NCBI GenBank assembly: GCA_030646555.1
Contig: JAUSKP010000010.1
Coordinates: forward strand, 1 to 57,499
Source: a bacterium
Lineage (GTDB): Bacteria; Patescibacteriota; Minisyncoccia; UBA6257; 02-FULL-45-10c
Direction of reading: 5' to 3'
DNA length: 57,499 nucleotides
The position numbers and the translations under genes were made by a program. The notes beneath the pieces are model-generated. The model saw only the letters and a program-made list of their open reading frames with translations, ran no database searches and had not been told where the DNA came from. Below are positions 46,476 to 54,512 of the stretch, one piece after another (position 1 is the stretch's first letter; each line of letters begins with the position of its first letter).

Positions 46476-46799
46476 ATGTCCAGAAAGATGTATTCGGTTT
46501 ATTTTGAGATCCAGTCCCACTCCATGGAGGACAGGCCCATAGGAAGAATAATTCAACTTCCTGATCCTGATATGTTCCCCGCCGAAAGCGATGACGAAGC
46601 CGTAAAAGAAGCCTGTCGCCTTGCGGAAGTAAACGAGCGCTTGAGATCACACAGGCTTACCAGAGGAGGGGGCAGTAAAAAAATACTGTTAAGAGTGAGA
46701 ATGATCAAAAAAGAACTTGAAGGCAGAATAATCTTCGCGCCGAGATACAAAAATGGAAGCTTCAACGAAACGCAAAACAGTAAGGTTGAAATAGCTTAA
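46476..46799 (+). CDS. Hypothetical protein with strong promoter and SD
   Basis: A 107-residue soluble protein, rich in charged residues (AESDDEAVKEACRLAEVNERL, then RGGGSKKILLRVRMIKKEL). No family recognised. SD aaggag 10 nt before the ATG. It has a consensus promoter and its own terminator, so it is likely well expressed. Confidence 0.75.
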   Translation: MSRKMYSVYFEIQSHSMEDRPIGRIIQLPDPDMFPAESDDEAVKEACRLAEVNERLRSHRLTRGGGSKKILLRVRMIKKELEGRIIFAPRYKNGSFNETQNSKVEIA

Positions 46800-46805
46800 A
46801 AAATA

Positions 46806-46838
46806 AAACCCGCCAGTTTAAAAACTGCGCGGGTTTTT
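46806..46838. terminator. Convergent terminator at 46.8 kb
   Basis: aaacccgccagt / actgcgcgggtttttt between the 46476 gene and the leftward gene at 46838. Confidence 0.75.
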
Positions 46839-47236
46839 TATTTCCCCTTCCCATAGCCATCGTCATCTTTAAAAAAATGCGATTCAAAAATGCTGTGGCA
46901 AGGAAACGGAGGAAAAAGGTGTTTTTTACTGCCCCTTTCTATATAATCGGCATAGCCATCGCTCGCCATAACCTTATTCCAACTTTTTCTAAATCCATCG
47001 CCATTTTTATGGAAAATACTGAAAGCATACATCGCCGAATATACTTCATCGTCGCTCATAGAGTTTGGTCTGAATTCTGCATTAAGCACGTTTGAAACGG
47101 CAGAGAATATGCTCATCCCCTTTTCAGAAACTTCGCACAAATAATTGAAACAAAGTATCGCGTTGTCTTTTTTCGCTTCTTGCATTGCCGCCTTCCATTT
47201 TCCGTATGCGTCAAGCATTTCATCCTTAATCTGCAT
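46838..47236 (-). CDS. Hypothetical protein, paralogue of the 47391 gene
   Basis: A 132-residue protein from the ATG at 47236, chosen because of the SD ggaggtgatgtt. It contains SAMYAFSIFHKNGDGFRKSW and ends HLFPPF-type sequence. The A..FH..G..FR..W pattern is shared with the 47391 protein, so I treat them as paralogues. Function unknown. Confidence 0.7.
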   Translation of the reverse strand: MQIKDEMLDAYGKWKAAMQEAKKDNAILCFNYLCEVSEKGMSIFSAVSNVLNAEFRPNSMSDDEVYSAMYAFSIFHKNGDGFRKSWNKVMASDGYADYIERGSKKHLFPPFPCHSIFESHFFKDDDGYGKGK

Positions 47237-47249
47237 AACATCACCTCCT

Positions 47250-47282
47250 CGGGCGAACATTCTCACGGAATGTTTTAGCCCT
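47250..47282. repeat. GGGC-GAACATTC...GGAATGTTTTA-GCCC hairpin
   Basis: Second copy of the type at 41200-41252, upstream of the 46838 gene. Confidence 0.6.
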
Positions 47283-47362
47283 AAATTTTCAAGCTCCTAA
47301 TTTAATGGTCAAACTTTAGCGGAAAAGAGTCAAGCCCGATTTTTTCGAATATCAAAAACAAA

Positions 47363-47394
47363 ACGTCCCAATTTAATATCGGGACGTATTTTAT
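47363..47394 (-). terminator. Terminator after the 47391 gene
   Basis: aaaacgtcccaa / atcgggacgtatttt, overlapping the end of the leftward gene. Confidence 0.65.
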
Positions 47395-47777
47395 CTTTTC
47401 ATATAGGGATTGAAAACATATCTTTTCCCCTCGGACTTTTTTATGGCCTCTATCATAAATGCATTGCCTTTCAGCCAATAAAAATTCTGCCAATAAAAAT
47501 TCCATAAAAGCCTAAACTCTTCACCCTTGTCGTGATATTCAATGACGGCTTTAATTGCTAAAATTATCCGGCATTTTTCACTTTCCAATATGCCGAACAT
47601 TTCATAAAGCTCCTTTGTGCGGCAAAAAATGTAAATGATGGAACTTATATCCAGTTTTCCCAGATTAATAAGATTAAAGAACCATGCCACCAAGCGAACG
47701 ATGGACCTCATGTTTTTTTCCAGCATGACTTTTTGCCAGATTTTGTATTCGCGCTCCCTATCTTTCCTTGCAGGCAT
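47391..47777 (-). CDS. Hypothetical protein, paralogue of the 46838 gene
   Basis: A 128-residue helical protein. AIKAVIEYHDKGEEFRLLWNF parallels the 46838 protein, as does the basic C-terminus (YVFNPYMKR against HLFPPF). An SD-like ggggg precedes the ATG. The two genes have separate terminators. Function unknown. Confidence 0.65.
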   Translation of the reverse strand: MPARKDREREYKIWQKVMLEKNMRSIVRLVAWFFNLINLGKLDISSIIYIFCRTKELYEMFGILESEKCRIILAIKAVIEYHDKGEEFRLLWNFYWQNFYWLKGNAFMIEAIKKSEGKRYVFNPYMKR

Positions 47778-47854
47778 AAATGCCCCCTATTCATATATTT
47801 AAGTTCTGATTTAAGACTAAAACTTAAGCAGGGCATAGTCAATCAAACAATTTT

Positions 47855-47914
47855 AAATCATAAAACCGGCAACAAAATGCCGGTTTTATGATTTGTGCGC
47901 GGTAGATGGGATTT
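47855..47914. repeat. Direct repeat: terminator plus tRNA-Asp 3' end, copy 1
   Basis: A terminator hairpin (aaaccggc...gccggttt) followed by gtgcgcggtagatgggatt, the 3' end of tRNA-Asp. Repeated at 48025-48080 with the complete tRNA. Copy 1 ends in unrelated sequence after the T-loop, so it is a 3' fragment. Confidence 0.85.
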
Positions 47915-48029
47915 CCCTACGGTAAATTTACTGACGTAAATTTCCTCCGGGCCGGCCCTCACAGCGCTCGCCTCGCCTTCAGCGAACTCGCGCTTTGCTC
48001 CGGGCTTCAAATCCCCCTACGTATAAATC

Positions 48030-48058
48030 ATAAAACCGGCAAAATGCCGGTTTTATGA
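48030..48058 (-). terminator. Terminator of tRNA-Asp
   Basis: aaaaccggca-aaa-tgccggtttt, just past the tRNA 3' end. Confidence 0.75.
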
Positions 48059-48064
48059 TTTGTG

Positions 48065-48139
48065 CGCGGTAGATGGGATTTGAACCCACGGTCTCCTCCG
48101 TGACAGGGAGGCGCATTAGGCCAGCTATGCTACTACCGC
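48065..48139 (-). tRNA. tRNA-Asp(GUC)
   Basis: 75 nt: acceptor GCGGTAG/CTACCGC, anticodon stem CCTCC/GGAGG with loop CTGTCAC (GUC), T arm GTGGGTTCAAATCCCAT-type, discriminator G. Partial copies flank it on both sides. Confidence 0.92.
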
Positions 48140-48173
48140 ATATTTTATTTATCTTTCCATTGTCAATTAAACA

Positions 48174-48229
48174 ACACGGTCTGTCCGATGGTCATCGGAC
48201 CGCATAGGTGCCAGCTATGCTACTACCGC
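48174..48229 (-). pseudogene. Broken 5' part of a tRNA-Asp-like gene
   Basis: gcggtagtagcatagctgg is the exact 5' end and D arm of tRNA-Asp. The anticodon arm is replaced by a gtccgatg/catcggac palindrome and the T arm and 3' end are missing. With the 3' fragment at 47898-47914, it looks like one tRNA split by a segment containing a complete copy. Confidence 0.7.
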
Positions 48230-48263
48230 AAATGTGTTCTGGATAAATATAATACAAAAACTC

Positions 48264-48800
48264 CTACTCTTCAAGCAAATTCAATTCTATAAAGGCTTTC
48301 TTGAAAGATTTAAGGGCAATAATTGCGTCTTCTTTTTTGAGCTCCATGCTCGGATCTTTCATGATTTTATCTGACAAAAAATGGGCTTTTTTTATTTCAT
48401 CTAAATTAGACAAGTTTTCTTTGGTCAGTATCTCCAATTTTTTATTCAGATCAGTGCCGAGATAGCCTGCCATTTTCAAAATTTCATTCATTATTTTGTC
48501 GGCCTCTAAAACGGCTAATTTCCAATCTTGCTGGAGCGGAGAAGCAATCCTTTTTTTGATCTGCTCCCAACCCTTTAATGATCTTCTCTTGGTAAGATTT
48601 CCGAAGCCTAAAATGTCCATATAGTTCTCAACTTTTCCATTGAAATAACTAGTCTTGGTGATTATATATACTATCCCCCAAATAAATAATCCCGAAAGCA
48701 ATATGGAGACTAACTGAAACCAAACCAAACTTGACCCAAACCAATTATTGATTAATATCCTTAACTCTACTGCTTTATTTATAATTTCATTTATATCCAT
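48264..48800 (-). CDS. Membrane-anchored helical protein, hypothetical
   Basis: A 178-residue protein with one membrane helix (about 26-47) after a short N-terminus and then an all-helical cytoplasmic part (GWEQIKKRIASPLQQDWKLA, KIMNEILKMAGYLG). No family named. It stands between a tRNA and a palindromic repeat. Confidence 0.7.
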   Translation of the reverse strand: MDINEIINKAVELRILINNWFGSSLVWFQLVSILLSGLFIWGIVYIITKTSYFNGKVENYMDILGFGNLTKRRSLKGWEQIKKRIASPLQQDWKLAVLEADKIMNEILKMAGYLGTDLNKKLEILTKENLSNLDEIKKAHFLSDKIMKDPSMELKKEDAIIALKSFKKAFIELNLLEE

Positions 48801-48838
48801 AGATTGATTATACCAAGTAATAATTTAAGATTTACTCT

Positions 48839-48900
48839 GTCATTCCGCACTTGATGCGGAATCTAGGTTTTCTGGATTCCGGCTCGTTGGCCGGAATGAC
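48839..48900. repeat. GTCATTCC-family repeat before gatA
   Basis: gtcattccgcacttgatgcgg and its inverted half ending ggccggaatgac. Confidence 0.85.
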
Positions 48901-48963
48901 GAGAATTTATTTTCTTAAATTTTAACATTTTTATCTGTCATTTTGATCTTTGATATTTACATT

Positions 48964-50391
48964 TTACATTTTCTCATACAACTGTCCGATACCCAAAATA
49001 TCCGCCTCCCTGAAATGCTTTCCGATCAGCTGAAAACCTATCGGCAGTCCGGTATTATTCTTTACTGGAATTGATATCGCGGGTACGCCGGCCAAATTTA
49101 CCGGAATGGTAAAAATATCAGACAGATACATAGCCAGCGGGTCATCTGTTTTCTCACCGATCTTAAATGCCGTGGTGGGAGTAACGGGAGTTAAAATAAC
49201 ATCCACTTTTTTAAAAGCTTCGTCAAAATCTTGCTTTATTAGAGCTCTCACTTTTTGGGCCCTGCCATAATAAGCATCGTAATATCCGGAAGAAAGCACA
49301 AATGTACCAAGCAATATTCTTCTTTTAGATTCAGGACCAAAGCCAAAATCCCTGTTCTTTTTATATAATTCAATTAAATTGTCCGCCTTTTCTCTGGTGC
49401 CATAACGAATGCCGTCAAAGCGGGATAAATTGGAACTGACTTCCGCCGGCATAATGATGTAATAGCAAAAAAGCGCGTATTTTGTATGAGGCAGACTGAT
49501 CTTTTTAGTTTTAATGCCTAACTTCTCCAGATCTTTTACCACTTCATTTATTTTATTGGCGACATTTTTATCTAAACCATCCACAAAATACTCCTCGGGA
49601 ATACCTACTGTCAATTTTTTGATATCTTCAATTTTTGGATTTAAAAGTTCGTCTCCATAAGACACCGGAGCGCTGGTAGAATCCATAATATCCTGTCCAC
49701 TCAATTCTTTGAACAAGATTGCGGCGTCTTCAACTGTTTTAGTGAACGGGCCAATTTGATCCAGGCTTGAAGCCATAGCCATCACGCCATACCTTGAAAC
49801 AGCCCCATAAGTAGGCTTTAGACCAACTGTGCCGCAAAATGCGGCCGGTTGGCGAATAGACCCGCCGGTATCAGAACCAAGCGCTGCCACAGCCATTTCC
49901 GAAGCAACGGCTGCGGCTGAACCGCCGGATGATCCTCCCGGAACCCTTTCCAGATCATGCGGATTATGAGTGATCTTAAAAGCCGAATTTTCCGTGGAAG
50001 AACCCATGGCAAACTCGTCCATATTTGTTTTTCCAAGAAAAACAGCTCCCGATGCTTTCAATTTATTTATAACCGTGGCGTTGTAGCTCGCCTTATAATC
50101 CCTTAAAAGCTTGGAGGCCGCCGTGCATTTTAATCCTTCTATCAAAATATTATCTTTTATCGCCATTGGCACTCCGCCCAAAACTCCCAATCCTTTTCCG
50201 CCGGCAATATTTTTATCCACTTCCCCGGCCTGCGACATAGCCATTTCTTCGGACAAACTAAGAAAAGCGCCGATTTTTTCATCTTCTTTTTTAATAAAAT
50301 CAAAATATTCTTTAGCCAATTCTTTGGCAGAATATTCTTTTTTCACCAGATCGTGGTGAATCTTTTTGATTGTAAGTCCTTTAATGTCCAT
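48964..50391 (-). CDS. gatA: Asp/Glu-tRNA(Asn/Gln) amidotransferase subunit A
   Basis: A 475-residue amidase-signature protein; converts Glu-tRNA(Gln) and Asp-tRNA(Asn) to their amides with GatB and GatC. The catalytic Ser-cisSer-Lys set is visible: VPMAIKDNIL, PGGSSGGSAAAVA and GSDTGGSIRQPAAFCG. Normal length. gatC lies upstream in the same direction; gatB is not in the window. Confidence 0.95.
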   Translation of the reverse strand: MDIKGLTIKKIHHDLVKKEYSAKELAKEYFDFIKKEDEKIGAFLSLSEEMAMSQAGEVDKNIAGGKGLGVLGGVPMAIKDNILIEGLKCTAASKLLRDYKASYNATVINKLKASGAVFLGKTNMDEFAMGSSTENSAFKITHNPHDLERVPGGSSGGSAAAVASEMAVAALGSDTGGSIRQPAAFCGTVGLKPTYGAVSRYGVMAMASSLDQIGPFTKTVEDAAILFKELSGQDIMDSTSAPVSYGDELLNPKIEDIKKLTVGIPEEYFVDGLDKNVANKINEVVKDLEKLGIKTKKISLPHTKYALFCYYIIMPAEVSSNLSRFDGIRYGTREKADNLIELYKKNRDFGFGPESKRRILLGTFVLSSGYYDAYYGRAQKVRALIKQDFDEAFKKVDVILTPVTPTTAFKIGEKTDDPLAMYLSDIFTIPVNLAGVPAISIPVKNNTGLPIGFQLIGKHFREADILGIGQLYEKM

Positions 50392-50430
50392 ATTTTTATT
50401 TTGTGTTCTTTTGCTATTTTACTTCCCTTT

Positions 50431-50501
50431 GTCATTCCGTACTTGATACGGAATCCAGAATCATGGATCCCCGGGTCTCGCTTCGTTCGCCCGAGGATGA
50501 C
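50431..50501. repeat. GTCATTCC-family repeat between gatC and gatA
   Basis: gtcattccgtacttgatacgg, and cgaggatgac at the right end. Confidence 0.8.
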
Positions 50502-50539
50502 AGATGCCCTTTGTTTTTCTAGTGGCTAGTCGCTAATTA

Positions 50540-50830
50540 CTATTCAAACACCGGTGGCACCTTAAGATATCCATCCTTTGATTCGGGAAATCCTTCTACG
50601 CCCTTGCCCTGGTCTTCATTTTCATTAAAATCATCTTCTCTTGTGATATTTTCCAAGCTAGTTCCTCCGGTCATTGGAACTACTCCGGAAGTATCCAAAT
50701 TCGCCAATTCTTCAAAATGGCCAAGAATACTTTTAAAATCAGCCAGAAATTTATCCTCTTTTTTTGGATCTATTTCTATCCTTGCCAGTTCGGCGAGATG
50801 TTTTAATATTTTTTTATTTATTTCTGCCAT
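50540..50830 (-). CDS. gatC: Amidotransferase subunit C
   Basis: A 96-residue GatC from the ATG at 50830; the longer frame includes 12 codons of repeat sequence. HLAELARIEIDPKKEDKF, then LGHFEELANLDTSGV and a C-terminal DGYLKVPPVFE, as in the family. It stabilises GatA. Confidence 0.9.
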   Translation of the reverse strand: MAEINKKILKHLAELARIEIDPKKEDKFLADFKSILGHFEELANLDTSGVVPMTGGTSLENITREDDFNENEDQGKGVEGFPESKDGYLKVPPVFE

Positions 50831-50854
50831 AGAAGTAATATTACTATAAAATCT

Positions 50855-50946
50855 GTCATTCCGCACTTGATGCGGAATCTAGATCTTCTGGATTCCCGCT
50901 TTCCCTCCTTCGCCGAGGCTTCGGACGGGCAAAGCGCGGGAATGAC
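50855..50946. repeat. GTCATTCC-family repeat with inserted CCTTCGCC piece
   Basis: Outer arms gtcattccgcac...ggaatgac, with a ccctccttcgccgaggcttcggacgggc insert near the right end. The insert uses the same words as the repeat inside pheT. Confidence 0.8.
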
Positions 50947-50966
50947 AAGGAATAGATATTATTTAC

Positions 50967-51023
50967 TTATTTTAATATCGCAAGAAACTCTTTTTCATTA
51001 AGTATTTTTACTCCTAACTTTTT
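50967..51023 (-). pseudogene. Second, divergent 3' end of ligA
   Basis: Read leftward it gives KKLGVKILNEKEFLAILK and a stop. The true LigA ends ERLGIRTINEKEFIAMLR. About half the residues match and most others are conservative. A palindromic element (51029-51088) lies between this tail and the ligA stop. No start or longer frame belongs to it. Confidence 0.75.
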
Positions 51024-51028
51024 CGTCA

Positions 51029-51088
51029 CCGCACCAGAACACCTCAGCACCAGAACTAAGTTCAATGCTGGGTATAAGTTCGGTGCGG
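51029..51088. repeat. Nested GCACCAG palindrome between the two ligA ends
   Basis: ccgcaccagaac / gttcggtgcgg outside, and cagcaccagaac / gttcaatgctg inside. Related to the in-frame elements in ligA and the prepilin gene. Confidence 0.75.
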
Positions 51089-51117
51089 GACTCCGCTCAT
51101 TATTGTTTAAATTATTA

Positions 51118-53247
51118 CTATCTTAACATAGCAATAAACTCCTTTTCGTTTATCGTCCTTATTCCTAATCGCTCCGCTTTCTCGGCTTTAGAACCAGGCT
51201 CAGCGCCAACCACTACATAGGAAGTATTTTTGGAAACAGATTCGCTCACGTCCCCGCCCAATTCTCTGACTTTATCTTTGGCGTCTCCACGCTCCAATGC
51301 TTTCAACGTTCCCGTGAAAACAAAAGAGAGCCCCTTCAACTTTAAACTTTTTCCGCTGGAGGCGGATCCACCTTTGGCGGAAACTTTTATTCTCACGCCG
51401 ACTTCTTCCATTTTCTGCAAAAGCTTCAAATTCCTGCTTTCACGGAACCAATCATATACGCTTTGCGCCACCTTCGGGCCGACATCCGGAAGTTCTTGTA
51501 GATCTTCCATTGTCATTTTTTCAAAGGCCCTAATAACATCCTTCGGCTTTGAAATTTGAAACCCCGCACCAGAAACTTTGTTTCGGTGCGGGACTAGTCC
51601 AGCACCGAGCCTTGCTCTGGTGCTGGGTTGTAAATTCTGCGCTAAGAGCGCAGCGGTTTCCTCTCCAATATGCAATATTCCCAAACTATAAATAAATTTG
51701 CTTAAAGAAATTTCTTTTTTTAAATTAACTTCCCAGACTATATTTTCAGCTGATTTCTTGCCAAATCTCTCAAGGGTCAAAATATCCCCTTCTTTTAATG
51801 TAAAAATATCGGCCGCGTCATTAATGAGCCCCTCGTCTATAAAACGGTCAATTATTTTAGGTCCAAGCCCCTCAAGATTAAATGCTCCGCGCGAAACAAA
51901 ATGATAAAGTTTTTCTTTATGGACTCCGCCGCAATTTTTATTACCGCATTTATAAAAAACTCCATCTTTAACCACTTTTCCGCCGTCAACAGGGCAAAGC
52001 TTGGGCATCTCAAAATCCTTAGTATGTTTAGGTCGCAGATCCTTTAAAACTTTTAAAATTTTAGGAATGACATCGCCCGCCCTGCTCACAATGACCGTGT
52101 CTCCTATCCTCGCTCCCAATCGCTGAATCTCGTCAAAATTATGAAGCGTGGCATGAGTAATTGTAATGCCCGCAACCTGGACCGGTCTTAGAGTTGCCAC
52201 GGGAGTTAAAACTCCGGTCCGTCCAACTTGAATTTTTATGTCTTCAATGACCGTCGTGGCTTCTTTTGGAGAAAATTTAAAAGCGATTCCGGCACGAGGC
52301 GCTTTGCCTATGACGCCGGCTCTTTCGTATTCTTTATTATCGTTTACAAACACCACGATCCCGTCAATTTCGTATGGAAGATTATCTCGTTTTTTGCCGG
52401 TCCAATAATCTTGAAGCCTAAAAATATCTTCCAAACTATCCACTCTTTTATTATGAGGGTTTATCTTAAAGCCCCAAGACTTCAAAAGCTCGTGCTCTTC
52501 TTCATGTTTTGTTATGCCCCATTTTTCCAGATCTTTAGACGGCATAATGATGTCATATTCAAAAGAATCCAGTTTTCTGCCGGCGGTAATTTTTGGATCC
52601 AGCTGACGGACAGAACCGGCCGCGATATTGCGAGGATTGGCATACGGCTTTAAACCTTTCATTTCCTGCTCCTTATTCATTCTTTCAAATTCTTTTTTAT
52701 TCACGAAAACCTCTCCCCTCACCACTATTTTTTTAGGGATTTTTATCTTTGCCTTGCTATCGTCCAATACCAAGGGCACCGCCTCCACGGTTTTAATATT
52801 TTGAGTGATGTCTTCCCCTACTAAACCATTGCCGCGGGTAGACGCCTGTTTTAAAATTTTATTTTCATAAAGAAGTTCAACGGCAAATCCGTCAAGTTTT
52901 AATTCGCAATAGAAATCTGAATTAACTTTCCGTCCCAAAAAATTTTCAAGCTTCTCCAGCCAATCATTCATATCTTCCGCGGAAAAAGCATCATTGAGAG
53001 ATATCATCGGCTGTTCATGTCCGACTTTTTTAAATTCTTTAAGAGGTTCCCCGCCCACTCTCTGTGTTGGCGAATCAGAAGTAATAAATTCCGGATACTG
53101 ATTCTCTAAGTCAAAAAGCTCCTTTTTTAAGGAGTCTAGCGCTTCGTCGGAAATGAGCGACTTATCCAAAACGTGATAAGCATAACGATATTTTTCTATA
53201 ACCTTTTTCAGTTCTATTATTCTTTTTTTAGCCGCCTGTTTATCCAT
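51118..53247 (-). CDS. ligA: NAD-dependent DNA ligase LigA
   Basis: A 709-residue LigA that seals nicks at replication. Ia domain and adenylation core with the active Lys in ELKLDGFAVE, OB-fold, zinc finger (CPVDGGKVV, CGNKNC), helix-hairpin-helix repeats (LEGLGPKIIDRF, ELPDVGPKVAQSV) and a BRCT domain (SSGKSLKLKGLSFVFTGTL). In the HhH region about 28 residues (QPSTRARLGAGLVPHRNKVS...) are encoded by a double palindrome at 51562-51627. Otherwise of family length. Confidence 0.96.
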   Translation of the reverse strand: MDKQAAKKRIIELKKVIEKYRYAYHVLDKSLISDEALDSLKKELFDLENQYPEFITSDSPTQRVGGEPLKEFKKVGHEQPMISLNDAFSAEDMNDWLEKLENFLGRKVNSDFYCELKLDGFAVELLYENKILKQASTRGNGLVGEDITQNIKTVEAVPLVLDDSKAKIKIPKKIVVRGEVFVNKKEFERMNKEQEMKGLKPYANPRNIAAGSVRQLDPKITAGRKLDSFEYDIIMPSKDLEKWGITKHEEEHELLKSWGFKINPHNKRVDSLEDIFRLQDYWTGKKRDNLPYEIDGIVVFVNDNKEYERAGVIGKAPRAGIAFKFSPKEATTVIEDIKIQVGRTGVLTPVATLRPVQVAGITITHATLHNFDEIQRLGARIGDTVIVSRAGDVIPKILKVLKDLRPKHTKDFEMPKLCPVDGGKVVKDGVFYKCGNKNCGGVHKEKLYHFVSRGAFNLEGLGPKIIDRFIDEGLINDAADIFTLKEGDILTLERFGKKSAENIVWEVNLKKEISLSKFIYSLGILHIGEETAALLAQNLQPSTRARLGAGLVPHRNKVSGAGFQISKPKDVIRAFEKMTMEDLQELPDVGPKVAQSVYDWFRESRNLKLLQKMEEVGVRIKVSAKGGSASSGKSLKLKGLSFVFTGTLKALERGDAKDKVRELGGDVSESVSKNTSYVVVGAEPGSKAEKAERLGIRTINEKEFIAMLR
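51562..51627. repeat. Double palindrome inside ligA
   Basis: Two hairpins, ccccgcaccagaaac/gtttcggtgcgg and agcaccgagc/gctctggtgct, joined by ggactagtcc. The same arrangement lies at 54401-54467 in a prepilin gene, read in a different frame. Confidence 0.9.
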
Positions 53248-53266
53248 TTTTTTATCCTTCTACTCT

Positions 53267-53327
53267 GTCATTCCGGGCTTGACCCGGAATCCAGAAATTC
53301 TGGATCCCGCATCAAGTGCGGGATGAC
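53267..53327. repeat. GTCATTCC-family repeat between pilin operon and ligA
   Basis: gtcattccgggcttgacccgg and its inverted half ending gcgggatgac. Confidence 0.85.
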
Positions 53328-53339
53328 AAAAATAATTTT

Positions 53340-53756
53340 CTATTTAATAACTCTTATTTCTTGATTAAAAACATATGAGGTTTTTGCATATTTAGCGGTA
53401 GAAGTTATTGCAAAATAATCATAATCCGCATCTGAACCAGTTTGGACACAAGTTGTTTTTAAAATATCGTCGCCAACGCCAAAAGAAGGTTTTTCGTTGC
53501 AAACAACTCCGTCATCCGAACAATTTTCCGCTTTACACGAATTTTCATCCTTAAGAAATTTATAAAGCCTCCATTCCAGCCCGGCATCGGCGGCAAAAAT
53601 AGCTTTAGAAAAAGACCCCGCGTCAGCGCTTTGTCTAGTCTGCCGGGAAGTTAAAAGACCCCCGACTGCTACGGCGCCGATCATCACCGCGGATAGGACC
53701 ATAACAACAATCATCATTGCTTGTCCGTTATTATTTTTATCTTGTATTTTTTTCAT
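53340..53756 (-). CDS. Minor pseudopilin-like membrane protein
   Basis: A 138-residue protein from the ATG at 53756; upstream codons are repeat sequence. MKKIQDKNNNGQAMMIVVMVLSAVMIGAVA is a hydrophobic N-terminal helix with a short basic leader, like PilX/GspK-type proteins with GQA in place of GFT. The rest has four cysteines (C-x-x-x-x-C). It is the last gene of a three-gene leftward operon of pilus-type proteins. Confidence 0.7.
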   Translation of the reverse strand: MKKIQDKNNNGQAMMIVVMVLSAVMIGAVAVGGLLTSRQTRQSADAGSFSKAIFAADAGLEWRLYKFLKDENSCKAENCSDDGVVCNEKPSFGVGDDILKTTCVQTGSDADYDYFAITSTAKYAKTSYVFNQEIRVIK

Positions 53757-53766
53757 ATCTTTTTTT

Positions 53767-53826
53767 GTCATTCCGCACTCGATGCGGAATCTAGGCTCTC
53801 TGGATTCCCGCCTTCGCGGGAATGAC
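53767..53826. repeat. GTCATTCC-family repeat between pilin genes 2 and 3
   Basis: gtcattccgcactcgatgcgg and the inverted half cgcgggaatgac. Read leftward it gives the peptide SFPRRRESRE. Confidence 0.85.
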
Positions 53827-53838
53827 GAATGTTTTAGT

Positions 53839-54507
53839 TTAATATCGCAGATCATTTCTCACGCTCACAGTATTCTGCAAATTAGTAAAAGGCATAGTAG
53901 AAAGCTGAGTGTTTCTCGTACTCACCCTTAAAAGAATGGTTATTTTGGGATAATCCGTATCGCTTTCAAAACAAACCGAGTTTTCACACTGCATCAAAAA
54001 ATCGGCAAATTCCACCCGCAAATTCTCGCTGATTATTCCGCTGAAAAGATTGGAATCGGCGCAATTGGCAAAAACAGCCGGACCGACATTCCATTCCAAA
54101 GATTTACCCGCTCTATTCCAGCGATAGGTAATATAATCATTGCCGTACTTAAATTTTAAACATTTAAAATCACTATCCACTCCGTTATCCGCTAAAATTC
54201 TTTCAGAAATAAAGCTCTGGCCTAAACCCTTCCTGATCATCCTGGACATTTGATCTAGGGTTAGAGAGGCGTCTGAATTGGCCGTTATTAAAGCCACCGC
54301 AAGCCGGTTGGAGCGAAGAGAGCTTATAAATATTCCTGAAGCCACGGCTACAATAACAGAAAAAACCGATATAGCTATTAAAAGCTCTATCATCGTAAAT
54401 CCCCGCACCAGAGCATAGCTCGGTGCGGGACTAGTCCAGTACCGAAACGAAGTTTCTGGTACTGGGCCCCCTTTATCACCTATTTTAAATTTATTTTTCT
54501 GTATCAT
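53839..54507 (-). CDS. Prepilin with palindrome-extended leader (type IV pilin-like)
   Basis: A 222-residue pseudopilin. The cleavage motif is RGFTMIELLIAIS with the usual hydrophobic helix after it; prepilin peptidase would cut after the Gly. The leader before it is 30 or more residues long (GGPVPETSFRYWTSPAPSYALV) because a double palindrome (54401-54467) is inserted in frame. Normal leaders are about 6-10. Resembles PulJ/GspJ by size and position. Second of three genes. Confidence 0.85.
   Translation of the reverse strand: MIQKNKFKIGDKGGPVPETSFRYWTSPAPSYALVRGFTMIELLIAISVFSVIVAVASGIFISSLRSNRLAVALITANSDASLTLDQMSRMIRKGLGQSFISERILADNGVDSDFKCLKFKYGNDYITYRWNRAGKSLEWNVGPAVFANCADSNLFSGIISENLRVEFADFLMQCENSVCFESDTDYPKITILLRVSTRNTQLSTMPFTNLQNTVSVRNDLRY
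54401..54467. repeat. Double palindrome inside the prepilin leader
   Basis: ccccgcaccagagc/gctcggtgcgg, ggactagtcc, and agtaccgaaac/gtttctggtact. Same structure as in ligA (51562-51627). Confidence 0.9.
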
Positions 54508-54512
54508 ATTTA

